Of a stretch of DNA of 64,000 nucleotides, positions 45,428 through 55,383 are shown in pieces. A model generated the notes under the pieces. It saw only the letters and a list, made by a program, of their open reading frames with translations. It had not been told where the DNA came from and made no database searches. The translations under genes and the position numbers were made by a program. Source of the stretch: Micromonospora sp. RHAY321 (lineage in GTDB: Bacteria > Actinomycetota > Actinomycetes > Mycobacteriales > Micromonosporaceae); NCBI RefSeq assembly GCF_023896955.1, contig NZ_JAMHIW010000004.1:310001-374000 (forward strand), written 5' to 3'. Position 1 is the first letter of the stretch. Each line of letters opens with the position of its first letter.

Positions 45428-46741
45428 TCAGCGGGTCGCGCCGACCACCGCCCAGCGGCCGGTGCGCAGCCGCAGCAGCAGGGCGACCAGACGGATCACC
45501 ACGAACAGGGTGAGCCCGGCCCAGATGCCGCCGAGCCCGAGGTCGAGCCCGTACGCCAGCCAGATGGCCGGCAGGAAGCCGCCGAGTGCCGCCACGATGG
45601 TGAGGTTGCGCAGGTAACGCACGTCGCCGGCGCCGATCAGCACGCCGTCGAGCGCGAACACCACCCCGGCCAGCGGCTGCATTGCGACGAACCAGGGCCA
45701 GGCGACCATGGCCTGCTCGCGTACCCCCGGATCGGAGCTGAACCACGACGGCACGACGCCGGCGCCGGCGGCGATGACCAGCGCGAAGCCGACGCCGCAG
45801 ATGCCGCCGAGCACGCCGATCCGGCGGGCCAGCGCGCGGGCGCCCTCCTCGTCGCCGGCCCCGAGGGCGGCGCCCACCAGGGACTGCGCCGCGATGGCCA
45901 GCGCGTCGAGCACCAACGCGGTGAAGAACCACAGTTGCAGGGCGATCTGGTGGGCGCCGACGGCGGCGGCGCCGAAGCGGGCGGCGACCGCGGTCGCGGA
46001 CAGGAAGCTGGCCTGGAACGCCAGGCCACGGATCAACAGGTCCCGGCTGAGCACCAACTGCTGGCGGATCAGCCGGGGCCGGGGTCGCAGCGACACGCGC
46101 TCGGCGACCAGCGCCCCGGCGAAGAGCACCCCGGAGAGAGTCTGCGCGACCACGTTGGCCACCGCCGAACCGACCAGGCCGAGCCCGAGGGGATAGACCA
46201 GCAGCGGGCAGAGCACCGCGGAGAGCAGGTTGGGGCCGAGCACGAAGGCCAGCGGGCGGCGGGTGTCCTGCACTCCGCGCAGCCAGCCGTTGCCGGCGGC
46301 GGCGAGCAGCAGGCCGGGCGCGCCGAGCGCCGCGATCCGCAGCCACTGCGCCGCGGCGTCGCCCACCTCGCCACCACCTCCGGCGAGGGTACGAGCCAGC
46401 GCTCCCCCGCCGATCTGCATGCCGATGGCGACCAGCAGCCCGACGCCGAACGCGAGCCAGGACGACTGGACGCCCTCGGCCACCGCTGCCGCCCGGTCGC
46501 CGGCGCCGAAGCGGCGGGCCGACCGCCCGGTGGTGCCGTACGCGACCACGGTGCCCAGCCACGCGGTGAGCGTCATGACCGTGCCGCCGACGGCGAGCGC
46601 GGCGAGCGGCACCCGGCCGAGGTGACCGACCACGGCCGTGTCGACCAGCACGTAGAGCGGCTCGGCGGCGAGCACCACGAGCGCGGGCAGGGCGAGGCCG
46701 GCGATCCGGCGGGGGGACGCGGTCAGCGTGCTGGTGTCCAT
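45428..46741 (-). CDS. MATE family efflux transporter (DinF type)
   Basis: 437 residues from the ATG at 46741 (a GTG at 46759 is an alternative). About twelve hydrophobic helices in two similar halves. EPLYVLVDTAVVGHLGRVPLAALAVG in the first helix pair and VGAHQIALQLWFFTALVLDALAIAAQSLVGAALGAGDEEGAR in the second half are typical of DinF-like MATE proteins. It exports organic cations or toxic compounds by proton or sodium antiport; substrate unknown. Often found near truB/rbfA in actinobacteria. Confidence 0.92.
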   Translation of the reverse strand: MDTSTLTASPRRIAGLALPALVVLAAEPLYVLVDTAVVGHLGRVPLAALAVGGTVMTLTAWLGTVVAYGTTGRSARRFGAGDRAAAVAEGVQSSWLAFGVGLLVAIGMQIGGGALARTLAGGGGEVGDAAAQWLRIAALGAPGLLLAAAGNGWLRGVQDTRRPLAFVLGPNLLSAVLCPLLVYPLGLGLVGSAVANVVAQTLSGVLFAGALVAERVSLRPRPRLIRQQLVLSRDLLIRGLAFQASFLSATAVAARFGAAAVGAHQIALQLWFFTALVLDALAIAAQSLVGAALGAGDEEGARALARRIGVLGGICGVGFALVIAAGAGVVPSWFSSDPGVREQAMVAWPWFVAMQPLAGVVFALDGVLIGAGDVRYLRNLTIVAALGGFLPAIWLAYGLDLGLGGIWAGLTLFVVIRLVALLLRLRTGRWAVVGATR

Positions 46742-46916
46742 CGCCGGCGATCCTGTCACGGGCCAGGTAAGGATCGCAAGGATGGTCAGCGCTTACCGGC
46801 GGCGCTGCCCCGTCGGGCGGGGTGGAATCGGTGGGTGGACGCGGCGGACCACGGCCGGTCGGGCGGTGACGCGGTCGACGGGGGCCGTCTGCGGCGTCAC
46901 CGCCGGACGGGTCGGG

Positions 46917-47009
46917 TCACTGGCGGGTGTCCATCGACGTCTGCAGCGCGCGGCGGGCCTGCTCGCGGGCGTCGTCGGCGGTGGTCTCCGGCTTGGGCTT
47001 GTTCGGCAT
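46917..47009 (-). CDS. Putative 30-residue small protein
   Basis: On the minus strand an ATG at 47009 with GGAAGGAG 7 nt upstream opens 31 codons including the stop. The peptide begins MPNKPKPETTADDAREQARR and ends LQTSMDTRQ: hydrophilic, one predicted amphipathic helix (DDAREQARRALQTSM). The codons favour G/C at third positions. No known family recognised. The excellent ribosome binding site and clean ORF support it; lack of homology evidence keeps confidence moderate. It lies between the MATE gene and a DUF6186-like gene. Confidence 0.55.
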   Translation of the reverse strand: MPNKPKPETTADDAREQARRALQTSMDTRQ

Positions 47010-47278
47010 GGTGGCGCTCCTTCCAGGGTGCGAGCCACCGGCACGCGGCGGCCCTCACGGGCGGTCGTGCTGAGCGCCCCACGGCGGTCCGGGGTTACCG
47101 GAGCAGCCGGTCGGGCAGCGTGAGCCCGGGTCGGTCCGACCCTGGAGGGAGGCGGCGCGAGGTGTGGCACCACCGCCCATGACCTGCACCGCAACGCGGT
47201 GCCGGCCGTCTCCCAAGTTATCGTTCAGGTCCACATACTGCTCAGGGTTCCCGCCATCTGGACAGGCCGGGACCCGAC
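47010..47278. other. Intergenic region, probable leader of the small gene
   Basis: About 270 bp between the small ORF and the DUF6186-like gene. Apart from the ribosome binding site at its left edge I see no convincing gene. A GC-rich palindromic stretch (ACCGCAACGCGGTGCCGGC region, 47188-47206) is present. A frame is open across it but without a plausible start or family match. Confidence 0.5.
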
Positions 47279-47491
47279 TCAGCGGGCCAGGAAGTGCCAG
47301 CCCAGCCACCACCAGAAGCCGAACAGACCGATCCGGCCCACCGGCACGGGACCCACCTCGTAGCGCATCACGTACGCGCAGACCTCACCGAGCGTGGGGA
47401 TGCGGGAGCCCTCCCGCCGTGCCAGCCACTCGACCACGGCGAACAGTGCCAGCGCGGCGACGAAACCGCCGATCGCCAGTGCCCGCATCAT
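47279..47491 (-). CDS. Small membrane protein (DUF6186-like)
   Basis: 70 residues with two helices: one at about 5-22 (LAIGGFVAALALFAVVEWLA) and one at about 54-68 (IGLFGFWWWLGWHFL). Between them EGSRIPTLGEVCAYVMRYEVGPVPVGR resembles the actinobacterial DUF6186 family. Its ATG overlaps the stop of the upstream membrane protein gene by 4 bp (ATGA), so the two are coupled and may form a complex. Function unknown. Confidence 0.75.
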   Translation of the reverse strand: MMRALAIGGFVAALALFAVVEWLARREGSRIPTLGEVCAYVMRYEVGPVPVGRIGLFGFWWWLGWHFLAR

Positions 47492-47895
47492 CGCCGCACC
47501 AACCCCCAGAACGCGGCCAGCCAGGCGAACCAGGCCGCCGACCGGGTGAGCTGGTCCTCCAACAGCGGATCAGCCAGCCGGGAGAAGGTGGGGAAGTCGT
47601 CGCCCACCGCGAGCACGAAGGTGACGCCCTCGAAGACCCCGAAGACCACCACGGGCAGTGCCCACCAGGCCGCGCCCGCGCCCAACCGGCGCGGCGCCGG
47701 GCGGCGGGCCACCCGATTGCTGAGACCGAGCCAGATCAGCACGCCGCCGGTGCCGAGGGTGTAAAGATTGGCTTCGGTGGAGAACGACGCGAACCGGCCA
47801 CCGACGAGCGACAGGCAGACGAGGACTGGCACGGAGACGGCAGGCCGGTCCCAGGTGCGGGGGGCCTCCACGGTGAGGTCGTGCGGCTGCTCCAT
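47488..47895 (-). CDS. Hypothetical membrane protein
   Basis: 135 residues. A soluble N-terminal part of about 20 residues, then helices at about 22-37, 45-60, 76-96 and 117-133. Gly/Ala/Trp content and length suggest a four-helix membrane protein. I recognise no domain. It is translationally coupled to the DUF6186-like gene downstream. The ATG has only a weak AAGAA-type site upstream. Confidence 0.7.
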   Translation of the reverse strand: MEQPHDLTVEAPRTWDRPAVSVPVLVCLSLVGGRFASFSTEANLYTLGTGGVLIWLGLSNRVARRPAPRRLGAGAAWWALPVVVFGVFEGVTFVLAVGDDFPTFSRLADPLLEDQLTRSAAWFAWLAAFWGLVRR

Positions 47896-47985
47896 CCCGC
47901 AATTCTTCCCGGTCTCACGGAACGCGGGAAGACCAACACTCCCCGGAGTTGACCCTGATCTTCCTGCCGGGTCGACGCGCCGAGG

Positions 47986-49044
47986 TCAGGCGTCGGGATG
48001 GATCAACGCCGCGTCGAGCTGGCCGCGGATCGCCTCGATTACCTGCTCGACCGTGCCCCGACCCGTGAACCCGGCGGCGAACCGGTGGCCACCGCCACCC
48101 AGCACGACCGCCACCCGGCTGACGTCGACCGCGCCCTTGCTGCGCATCGACACGGCCCACTGGCCGGGCACGGTCTGCTTCAGCACGCAACTCACGTCCG
48201 CCTCGGCGGTGCACCGCACCGAGTCGATCAGCGCCTCCAGCACGTACGGCCGCTGGTCGTGCCGGGCCAGGTCGTCCAGCGTGGCGAAGGTCCACACCAG
48301 CCCTCGACCGTCGGCCGCGGCCGGTTCCAGCCGGGCACGCCCCAGCACCTCGCCGAAGAGCCGGACCGCGCCGAAGGGCCGGGTGTCGAAGACCCGACGG
48401 GAGATGTCGCCGGGCGAGATGCCGGTGGCCAGCAGCCGGGCGGCCAGCTCGTGCACCGCCGGGGTGGTCGCCTCGAACCGGAACGAGCCCGTGTCCGTGG
48501 TCAACGCCACGTACAGGCACTCGGCGATGGCCGGATCCAGCGTCACGCCGAGCCGGGCCAGCAGGTGCTCGGCCACCACCGAGGTCGCCGCGGCGGTCGG
48601 GTCGATCAGGTTGACCGTGCCGAAGCCGGCGTTGGAGGCGTGGTGGTCGAGCACCAGCGCCGCACCGGCCGACGACAACCGCCCCGCCAACTCGCCGAGA
48701 CGCGACTCGCTCGCCGCGTCGAAGCAGATCACCAGGTCCGGGTCGGCGTCCGCGGCACCCGCAGGGACCAGCAGATCCAGCCCCGGAAGCCCACGGAACG
48801 GCTCCGGCACCTCCGGAGGCCCGGGAAAGGTCGCCTGCAACCGGTGTACGCCGAACTGACGCAGGCCCAGACCGAAGCCGAGCATGCTGCCCAGCGCGTC
48901 GCCGTCCGGGTTGACGTGGCAGATCAGCAGCACCCGGGCCGTCGGCGGAAGCGCACGGAGCAACGCCTCGGCCGCGGCCCAGTCCGCACCGGTGGGGCCG
49001 GCGCCGACCGTCCTGTCGAGTTCAGCGCCGGCGGTGCCGGTCAC
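47986..49044 (-). CDS. nrnA: DHH-family phosphoesterase (NrnA-type nanoRNase/pAp phosphatase)
   Basis: 352 residues. Metal-binding motifs CHVNPDGDALGS (His43, Asp47, Asp49), CFDAA (Asp109) and DHHASN (Asp133-His134-His135) define the DHH domain; DHHA1 follows, with GGGGHRFAAGF near the C-terminus. It degrades short RNA oligomers and pAp, recycling nucleotides at the end of RNA decay. Its GTG overlaps the rbfA stop by 4 bp, the usual rbfA-nrnA coupling in actinobacteria. Confidence 0.93.
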   Translation of the reverse strand: MTGTAGAELDRTVGAGPTGADWAAAEALLRALPPTARVLLICHVNPDGDALGSMLGFGLGLRQFGVHRLQATFPGPPEVPEPFRGLPGLDLLVPAGAADADPDLVICFDAASESRLGELAGRLSSAGAALVLDHHASNAGFGTVNLIDPTAAATSVVAEHLLARLGVTLDPAIAECLYVALTTDTGSFRFEATTPAVHELAARLLATGISPGDISRRVFDTRPFGAVRLFGEVLGRARLEPAAADGRGLVWTFATLDDLARHDQRPYVLEALIDSVRCTAEADVSCVLKQTVPGQWAVSMRSKGAVDVSRVAVVLGGGGHRFAAGFTGRGTVEQVIEAIRGQLDAALIHPDA

Positions 49045-49526
49045 CGCGCTTCCCCACCCCGGGGGGTCTCGTCCGCGTCGGTGGCCTCGTCGGTCTCGTC
49101 GGCCTCGTCGTCGTCGACGCGGTACGGCTGCGGCTCGCCCGCGTACTCCGCCTGGGCGGCGAGCCGCTGCACCTCGGCGTCGGCGTTACGGGCCGCGGCG
49201 AGCAGATCGTCGATGTGCTTGACCTGGTCCTGGACGTCGTCCAGGACGAAGGTGAGGGTCGGCGAGTGCCGCAACCCGAGCGCCTTGCCGACCGTGCTGC
49301 GCAGCAGGCCCTTGGCGCTCTCCAACGCTGCCGCGGTGCCCGCCTGGGCGGCCGCGTCGCCGAGCACCGTGTAGAAGACCGTCGCGTCACGCAGGTCGGC
49401 GGTGATCCGGGCGTCGGTGATGGTGATCATGCCGAGCCGCGGGTCCTTGATCTGGCTCCGCACCACCGACGCGACCAGCTCACGCACCCGTTCCGCGTGC
49501 CGGCGTACCTTGGCCGGATCAGACAT
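49041..49526 (-). CDS. rbfA: Ribosome-binding factor A
   Basis: 161 residues from the ATG at 49526 (GGAGG 7 nt upstream). DPAKVRRHAERVRELVASVV, DPRLGMITITDARITADLRDATVFYTVLGD and LGLRHSPTLTFVLDD are the RbfA KH-like fold. The last about 35 residues are acidic (DDDEADETDEATDADETP). It helps mature the 5' end of 16S rRNA and is needed in the cold. Coupled to nrnA. Confidence 0.95.
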   Translation of the reverse strand: MSDPAKVRRHAERVRELVASVVRSQIKDPRLGMITITDARITADLRDATVFYTVLGDAAAQAGTAAALESAKGLLRSTVGKALGLRHSPTLTFVLDDVQDQVKHIDDLLAAARNADAEVQRLAAQAEYAGEPQPYRVDDDEADETDEATDADETPRGGEAR

Positions 49527-49652
49527 CTCGCCACCTCCACGGCGTCCTGCTCCCGGCCGACCCGGCGACCCGTGGGGCGCCAGCCGACCGGCCAACATCT
49601 CGAACACTACCTTCGCGGCCCGTCCGGGGCCTCGGCACAGCCGGCACCCCGG

Positions 49653-49949
49653 TCAGTCGTCGTCCCCGCCGTACAGCCGGCGCCCGACCGACAGCAGCTC
49701 GACCTCGGGCCGACCCGCCACCAGGCGCTCGCAGGAGTCCAGCACCTCGCGGACGTGCGCCGCCTCGGCGGCCACCACGGCCACCGCTATCTGCGCTCGC
49801 CCGTGCAGGTCGAGCGCTCCCACCTCGGCGGCCGACACCTCGAAACGGCGCAGCGCCGCCACGATCGGCCGTACATATGATCTCTTGGCCTTGAGCGACC
49901 GGGAGTCGCCGGGCAGCAGCAGGTCGAAGACCGCGGTTCCAGTGAACAT
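49653..49949 (-). CDS. DUF503 family protein
   Basis: 98 residues from the ATG at 49949; TATCGT lies 8 nt upstream, so the message may be leaderless. MFTGTAVFDLLLPGDSRSLKAKRSYVRPIVAAL and AEVGALDLHGRAQIAVAVVAAEAAHVREVLDSCERLV are the DUF503 (YlxP) pattern. YlxP proteins are encoded between infB and rbfA in many bacteria and are thought to help ribosome assembly; function unproven. Separated from infB by a very strong palindrome. Confidence 0.9.
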   Translation of the reverse strand: MFTGTAVFDLLLPGDSRSLKAKRSYVRPIVAALRRFEVSAAEVGALDLHGRAQIAVAVVAAEAAHVREVLDSCERLVAGRPEVELLSVGRRLYGGDDD

Positions 49950-49981
49950 CGCCCTGGACGATACCGGGAACCCGCCCCGCA

Positions 49982-50023
49982 TGATCAAGGGGTTTACGCC
50001 GGTCGGCGTAAACCCCTTGATCA
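49982..50023. terminator. Perfect 42-nt palindrome, terminator of infB
   Basis: A perfect 20-bp inverted repeat (49982-50001 with 50004-50023) has only a GT spacer; in RNA the loop would open to about CGGTCG. The arms contain AAGGGGTTTACGCC. It begins 16 bp beyond the infB stop on the minus strand. Confidence 0.8.
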
Positions 50024-50039
50024 GCGTGTCACTGCCGGA

Positions 50040-53000
50040 TCAGGCGCGAACCTTCTCCCGCATCTCGAACGTCTCGATGACGTCGCCGACCTGGACGTTG
50101 TTGTAACCACCCAGGGTCAGACCACACTCGAAGCCCTCGCGGACCTCCGTGGCGTCGTCCTTGAACCGCTTCAACGAGGTGATCGTGAGGTTGTCCGCCA
50201 CGACCGTCCCGTCCCGCAGCAGGCGCGCCTTCGCGTTGCGCCGGATGACACCCGACCGGACGATACAACCGGAGATGTTGCCGATCTTGGACGAGCGGAA
50301 GACGTCGCGGATCTCCGCGCTGCCGAGCTCGACCTCCTCGTACTCCGGCTTGAGCAGGCCCTTGAGCGCAGCCTCGATCTCCTCGATGGCCTGGTAGATG
50401 ACGGTGTAGTACCGGATCTCCACGCCCTCGCGGTCGGCCATCTCACGGACCTTGTTCGAGGCCCGCACGTTGAAGCCGATGATCGTGACCGGCTCGGACG
50501 AGGCGCTCGCGAGCATGACGTTGCTCTCGGTGATCGCGCCGACGCCCCGGTCGAGGACCTTGAGCTGGACCTCCTCGGGGATGTCGAGGTTGAACAGCGC
50601 GTCCTCGAGGGCCTCCACCGAACCGGAGACATCGCCCTTGAGGATGAGGTTGAGCGACGTCTTCTCGCCCTCCTTGAGCTGCTCCATGAGCGTCTCGAGG
50701 GTGGCCCGACCACGGGAGTTGGCGAATGCCGCCGCCCGTCGCCGTGCCTGGCGCTGCTCGGCGATCTGCCGCACCGTACGGTCGTCCGCCGCGGCGAGGA
50801 ACGTGTCACCCGCGCCGGGCGGCGCGGTCAGACCCAGGACCATGACCGGACGCGCCGGCCCGGCCTCGGCGACCTGGTTGCCGTTCTCGTCGAGCATGGC
50901 CCGGACCCGGCCGTGGGCCCCGCCGGCGACGATCGAGTCGCCCGCCCGCAGGGTGCCCTTCTGCACCAGCACCGTCGCCACCGCACCGCGGCCCTTGTCC
51001 AGGTGCGCCTCGATGGCCACACCCTGCGCCGGCCCGTCGATCGGAGCGGTCAGCTCCAGCGACGCGTCGGCGGTCAGCAGGACAGCCTCGAGAAGCTCCT
51101 CGATGCCGATGCCCGGCTTGGCTGCCACGTTGACGAACATGGTCTCGCCGCCGTACTCCTCGGCGACCAGGCCGTACTCGGTCAGCTGCTGGCGGACCTT
51201 GTCCGGGTTGGCCTCCGGCTTGTCGACCTTGTTGACCGCGACCACGATCGGCACGTCGGCCGCCTTGGCGTGGTTCAACGCCTCGATGGTCTGCGGCATC
51301 ACGCCGTCGTCGGCCGCGACCACCAGGATCACGATGTCCGTCACCTGGGCACCACGAGCACGCATGGCGGTGAACGCCTCGTGACCCGGGGTGTCGATGA
51401 AGGTCACCGCGCGGTCCTCGCCCTCGTGCGGGACGTGGACCTGGTAGGCACCGATGTGCTGGGTGATGCCACCCGCCTCGCCGGCCACGACGTTCGCCTT
51501 GCGGATCGCGTCGAGCAGCTTGGTCTTACCGTGGTCGACGTGACCCATGACGGTCACCACCGGCGCACGGCTGACCAGACGCTCCTCGGCCACCTCCGCG
51601 TCGAGGTCGATGTTGAACTGCGCGAGCAGCTCGCGGTCCTCGTCCTCCGGGCTCACGATCTGGATGTCGAAGCCGAGGTGCTCACCCAGCAGCTGCAGGG
51701 TGTCGTCCGAGCAGGACTGGGTCGCGGTGACCATCTCGCCCAGGTTGAACATCTCCTGGACCAGCGAACCCGGGTTGGCGTTGATCTTGTCGGCGAAGTC
51801 CGACAGCGAGGCGCCACGGGAGAGCCGGACGACCTGACCCTGACCCCGGGGAGCACCCGAGCTCATGGTCGGAGCCGACAGGTTGTCGAACTCCTGTCTG
51901 CGCTGCTTCTTGGACTTGCGACCGCGCGTCGGCCGGCCACCCGGACGCCCGAAGGCACCCGCGGCGCCACCGCCACGGCCACGACCACCGGCACCCGGAC
52001 GACCACCGCCACCGGACGGAGCACCCGGCCGGAAACCGCCACCGGGAGCACCGCCACCGCCGCCGGGACCGCCACGGTAGCCACCGCCACCGCCGGCACC
52101 CGCGCCGCCACCGGGGCCGCCGCGGTAACCGCCGCCGCCACCGGCACCGCCGCCGGGACCGCCACGGAAGCCACCGCCGCCGCCACCGGGACGACCCGCG
52201 CCGCCACCGGGACGACCTGCGCCGCCACCGGGGCCGGGGCGACCGGCAGCCGGACGCTGGCTCGGCATGGACGCCGGGCTGGGCCGCGGCGGCATGGAGT
52301 TCGGGCTCGGCCGCGGCGGCATGCCCGCCGGGCTGGGCCGGGGGCCACCCGCGCCCGCGGCCGGCGGCCGCTGCTGCTGGCCACCCTGGATGCCGAACGG
52401 GTTGTTACCGGCGCCGCGCGCCGGCGGGCGACCGCCCGGTCGCGCACCAGGACCCGGGGCCGGCGTGCTCGGACGAGCGGCCGGCGAACCGGGACGGGGC
52501 GGCATCGCCGTGGGACCCGGCCGAGGGCCGGGACCGGGACGGTTACCGTCGGCCGGAGGCTCCCGGCGGACGTTGTCCCGCTGCTGCTGGCGGGCGGCCT
52601 GCGCGGCCTTGACCGCGGCCTCCTGCTCAGCCTTCAGCGCGGCGGCACGCGCCTCCGCGGCCGCCACCTCGATGTCGTGGGCACTCGCCGGCTTGGCGAC
52701 CGGGGCCGCCGGCTGCGGTGCACCGGGAACCGGACCCTTGGGCTTCGGACCCGGGGCCGGGGCCGACGGCCGCCGCGGCGGCATCGGCTTGGCCGAGACC
52801 GAGGCCCGGGGCGCGCCCGGGGTCGGAGACGGCGTCGGGGTCGAGGCCGGTGCCGGCGCGGGCGCCGACGGGGCGGCCGGCGCCGGAGTACCGGCGGACG
52901 CGACGAATGCGTTACGCAGCCGCCGGGCGACGGGCGCCTCGACGGTGCTGGACGCGGACTTCACGAACTCGCCCATTTCCTTCAGCTTGGCGAGAACGGT

Positions 53001-53057
53001 CTTACTCTCGACCCCGAGCTCTTTTGCAAGCTCGTGTACGCGGGCCTTGCCTGCCAC
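50040..53057 (-). CDS. infB: Translation initiation factor IF-2
   Basis: 1005 residues from the GTG at 53057 (GAGGAG 4 nt upstream). IF2_N domain at the start ([33 protein letters not shown]), a Pro/Ala-rich then Gly-rich disordered region (about 60-390) with several RGGPGGG repeats and PRPSP repeats, a basic [13 protein letters not shown], then the G domain near residue 500 (GHVDHGKT), and domains II-IV ending [13 protein letters not shown]. It brings initiator tRNA to the 30S subunit. Longer N-terminal region than in E. coli, as in other actinomycetes. Confidence 0.97.
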   Translation of the reverse strand: MAGKARVHELAKELGVESKTVLAKLKEMGEFVKSASSTVEAPVARRLRNAFVASAGTPAPAAPSAPAPAPASTPTPSPTPGAPRASVSAKPMPPRRPSAPAPGPKPKGPVPGAPQPAAPVAKPASAHDIEVAAAEARAAALKAEQEAAVKAAQAARQQQRDNVRREPPADGNRPGPGPRPGPTAMPPRPGSPAARPSTPAPGPGARPGGRPPARGAGNNPFGIQGGQQQRPPAAGAGGPRPSPAGMPPRPSPNSMPPRPSPASMPSQRPAAGRPGPGGGAGRPGGGAGRPGGGGGGFRGGPGGGAGGGGGYRGGPGGGAGAGGGGGYRGGPGGGGGAPGGGFRPGAPSGGGGRPGAGGRGRGGGAAGAFGRPGGRPTRGRKSKKQRRQEFDNLSAPTMSSGAPRGQGQVVRLSRGASLSDFADKINANPGSLVQEMFNLGEMVTATQSCSDDTLQLLGEHLGFDIQIVSPEDEDRELLAQFNIDLDAEVAEERLVSRAPVVTVMGHVDHGKTKLLDAIRKANVVAGEAGGITQHIGAYQVHVPHEGEDRAVTFIDTPGHEAFTAMRARGAQVTDIVILVVAADDGVMPQTIEALNHAKAADVPIVVAVNKVDKPEANPDKVRQQLTEYGLVAEEYGGETMFVNVAAKPGIGIEELLEAVLLTADASLELTAPIDGPAQGVAIEAHLDKGRGAVATVLVQKGTLRAGDSIVAGGAHGRVRAMLDENGNQVAEAGPARPVMVLGLTAPPGAGDTFLAAADDRTVRQIAEQRQARRRAAAFANSRGRATLETLMEQLKEGEKTSLNLILKGDVSGSVEALEDALFNLDIPEEVQLKVLDRGVGAITESNVMLASASSEPVTIIGFNVRASNKVREMADREGVEIRYYTVIYQAIEEIEAALKGLLKPEYEEVELGSAEIRDVFRSSKIGNISGCIVRSGVIRRNAKARLLRDGTVVADNLTITSLKRFKDDATEVREGFECGLTLGGYNNVQVGDVIETFEMREKVRA

Positions 53058-53072
53058 TGCACTCCTCACTCC

Positions 53073-53104
53073 GAGGTCGTGCGGGCAGCACCCGCAGCGA
53101 CCTC
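53073..53104 (-). other. Intercistronic hairpin ahead of infB
   Basis: GAGGTCG (53073-53079) pairs with CGACCTC (53098-53104), and GCGGG (53081-53085) with CCCGC (53091-53095), making a nearly continuous 12-bp stem. It lies between ylxR and infB, ending 15 bp before the infB start on the message. Could be an attenuator, a processing site or a translational control element. Confidence 0.5.
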
Positions 53105-53150
53105 ACTCGTGCACTTGAAGCCTGGTCATTTCAGGGACTTCATCGTGTGC

Positions 53151-53483
53151 TCATGTCGGTCGTCCTACCCTGCTAGCGACCCTCGCCCGGTCGGGCTGAC
53201 CGGACGTAGTGGTTGGCGCATCGACGTGTTCCGCCAGCGCACCGTGGTCGAGGACCTCGGTGATGCGCAACGCACGCCCGAAGGCGCGACGCCGCACTGC
53301 CAGCGCGAAGCAGGCCGGATCCGGGTGCATGTTCGCTCCCCGACCCGGCAGCCTGCGGAACGGATCAGGAATAAGGCTGTGACCAGCCTCGTCCCTGATC
53401 GCTACGACCCGCAGCAATTCGCTGGCCGGCGCACGTTGCCGGCAACCCACACAGGTGCGCTCCGGCTGCGCGCGTCGTACCAC
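53151..53483 (-). CDS. ylxR: YlxR family RNA-binding protein
   Basis: 110 residues. RTCVGCRQRAPASELLRVVA and PGRGANMHPDPACFALAVRRRAFGRAL match the DUF448/YlxR fold, with the motif GRGA usually followed by a hydrophobic residue, here Asn. YlxR sits between nusA and infB across bacteria; reported to bind RNA or the ribonuclease P RNA. Short gap of 16 bp from nusA. Confidence 0.92.
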   Translation of the reverse strand: MVRRAQPERTCVGCRQRAPASELLRVVAIRDEAGHSLIPDPFRRLPGRGANMHPDPACFALAVRRRAFGRALRITEVLDHGALAEHVDAPTTTSGQPDRARVASRVGRPT

Positions 53484-53499
53484 TGGAGGAAGTCTACCC

Positions 53500-54543
53500 C
53501 TAGCTGCCCGAGATCGCGCCGCCCGGCTCCCGCACGTGATCAGCAGCCCCGCGTGCGGCGGGGCTGGTCTGCTCAGCGTCGGAGCGGATGTCGATCCGCC
53601 AACCGGTCAAGCGGGCCGCGAGGCGGGCATTCTGCCCCTCCCGACCGATGGCGAGAGAGAGCTGGAAGTCCGGAACGGTCACCCGGGCGGTCCGGGTGGC
53701 GAGATCGACCACCTCGACCCGCAGCGCCTTGGCCGGCGACAGCGCATTGCCGACGAAGGTGGCCGGGTCGTCCGACCAGTCGATGATGTCGATCTTCTCA
53801 CCGTGCAGCTCGCTCATCACGGCGCGCACCCGCTGGCCCATCGGGCCGATGCAGGCGCCCTTGGCGTTCACCCCGGGGGTCGTGGAGCGTACGGCGATCT
53901 TGGTGCGGTGACCTGCCTCACGGGCGATCGCGCCGATCTCCACCGTGCCGTCGGCGATCTCCGGCACCTCCAGCGCGAACAGCTTCTTCACCAGCGCCGG
54001 GTGCGAACGGGACAGGGTGATCTGCGGACCGCGCATGCCCTTGGCCACGTGCACCACCACGCAGCGGACCCGCTCGCCGTGCACGTACCGCTCGCCGGGC
54101 ACCTGCTCGGACTGCGGCAGCACGCCCTCCAGCTTGCCCAGGTCGACGCTGACGATGCCCTTCTCGGTCCGCGTCTCGTGCGCCTGCACCACGCCGGTGA
54201 CCAGGTCACCCTCGCGGCCGACGTACTCGCCGAAGTGCACCTCGTCGGTGGCCTCCCGCAGCCGCTGGAGGATCACCTGCTTGGCGGTCATGGCGGCGAT
54301 CCGGCCGAAGTCGTGGGGAGTGTCGTCCCACTCCCGCACCAGACTGCCGTCGGAGTCCATCTCCTGCGCGTACACCAGGGCGGCGCCCGACTTGCGGTCG
54401 ATCTCCACCCGGGCGTGCGGCTCGGCACCGTCGGTGTGCCGGTAGGCGGTCAGCAACGCGGTCTCGATCGCCGCGAGAATCGTGTCGAACGGGATCTCCC
54501 GCTCGCGCTCGAGTGCGCGCAGCGCCGCGAGGTCGATGTTCAC
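53500..54543 (-). CDS. nusA: Transcription termination/antitermination factor NusA
   Basis: 347 residues, the short actinobacterial form without C-terminal acidic repeats. N-terminal domain binding RNA polymerase ([36 protein letters not shown]), S1 domain ([32 protein letters not shown]), two KH domains ([40 protein letters not shown]). It modulates pausing, termination and rRNA antitermination. Its GTG overlaps the rimP stop by 4 bp. Confidence 0.97.
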   Translation of the reverse strand: MNIDLAALRALEREREIPFDTILAAIETALLTAYRHTDGAEPHARVEIDRKSGAALVYAQEMDSDGSLVREWDDTPHDFGRIAAMTAKQVILQRLREATDEVHFGEYVGREGDLVTGVVQAHETRTEKGIVSVDLGKLEGVLPQSEQVPGERYVHGERVRCVVVHVAKGMRGPQITLSRSHPALVKKLFALEVPEIADGTVEIGAIAREAGHRTKIAVRSTTPGVNAKGACIGPMGQRVRAVMSELHGEKIDIIDWSDDPATFVGNALSPAKALRVEVVDLATRTARVTVPDFQLSLAIGREGQNARLAARLTGWRIDIRSDAEQTSPAARGAADHVREPGGAISGS

Positions 54544-55229
54544 CTCTCCTCGTCCTCCACATCATCTTCGTCGTCGATGTCGTCTGAATCGTCAATGTCG
54601 TCCGCGTCGTCGTCCGCGTCGTCGAGCTCGTCCGGCTCACCCAGCTCGGCGAGCCGGGTGAACTCGACCTGCACCCGTCCCGGGCCCAGCTGGGCGTACG
54701 CCCAGGAGGCGCGGCCGTCGTCGGTCTCGAGCTGGATGCCCTCGTCGTCGGCCCCGACCACGCGGCCGGTCAGCTGACGGTCGCCGGTGGGCTGCTCCCC
54801 GCGCTGGTCCGGCAGCACGGCCGCGCCCCGGACGGTGACCTTGACCAGCCGGCCCACGTTGCGCCGCCAGTGCCGGGGCAGGGTGAGCGGCCGGTCCACG
54901 CCCGGCGAGCTGACCTCGAGCTGGTACTCCCCGGCGACGATGTCGCCGCCGGTCTCCTCGGCGGCGTCCAGCGCGGTCGAGACCGCACGGGAGACGTCGG
55001 CGACGGCGTCCAGGTCGATCCCGCCGTCGGCGTCCACGATCACCCGGACCACGTGCCGGCGGCCGGCCCGGGAGACCGTCAGGTCCTCCAGGTCGTAGCC
55101 CACACCGTTGACGACGGGTTCGATCACGGCCCGCAGCCGGGTACGCCGCGCGGCGAGATCACCGCCGCGGGGACCCGCACCACTGCGGGGTCGGTCCGTC
55201 GACCTGGTGGCACGGCCACGCTGCGTCAT
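54540..55229 (-). CDS. rimP: Ribosome maturation factor RimP
   Basis: 229 residues from the ATG at 55229. [56 protein letters not shown] and [34 protein letters not shown] are the RimP fold. A long acidic C-terminal tail of about 30 residues ([14 protein letters not shown]) is unusual in degree but seen in relatives. It assists 30S maturation. First gene of the rimP-nusA-ylxR-infB run. Divergent from the Tat-lipoprotein gene. Confidence 0.94.
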   Translation of the reverse strand: MTQRGRATRSTDRPRSGAGPRGGDLAARRTRLRAVIEPVVNGVGYDLEDLTVSRAGRRHVVRVIVDADGGIDLDAVADVSRAVSTALDAAEETGGDIVAGEYQLEVSSPGVDRPLTLPRHWRRNVGRLVKVTVRGAAVLPDQRGEQPTGDRQLTGRVVGADDEGIQLETDDGRASWAYAQLGPGRVQVEFTRLAELGEPDELDDADDDADDIDDSDDIDDEDDVEDEER

Positions 55230-55383
55230 CTCCGCACCCTTTCCCTGGTCGACGGCGACGGTCGTCCCGCCATGCCGGCGCGCCACCGGAGCGGACGCGC
55301 CGGTGGTTGCGCAGAGCGTAACGCGCCTGCCCGCTGTCGGACCGGGCGGCGCACCGACGCCGGTGGCCCCTGGATCGGCACAG

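Noticed and set aside
50913..53786. A 957-codon open frame on the plus strand opposite infB.
   Set aside because: Low-complexity translation (Thr/Ala/Arg runs) mirroring the Gly/Pro repeats of infB; the infB strand carries a full set of conserved motifs.
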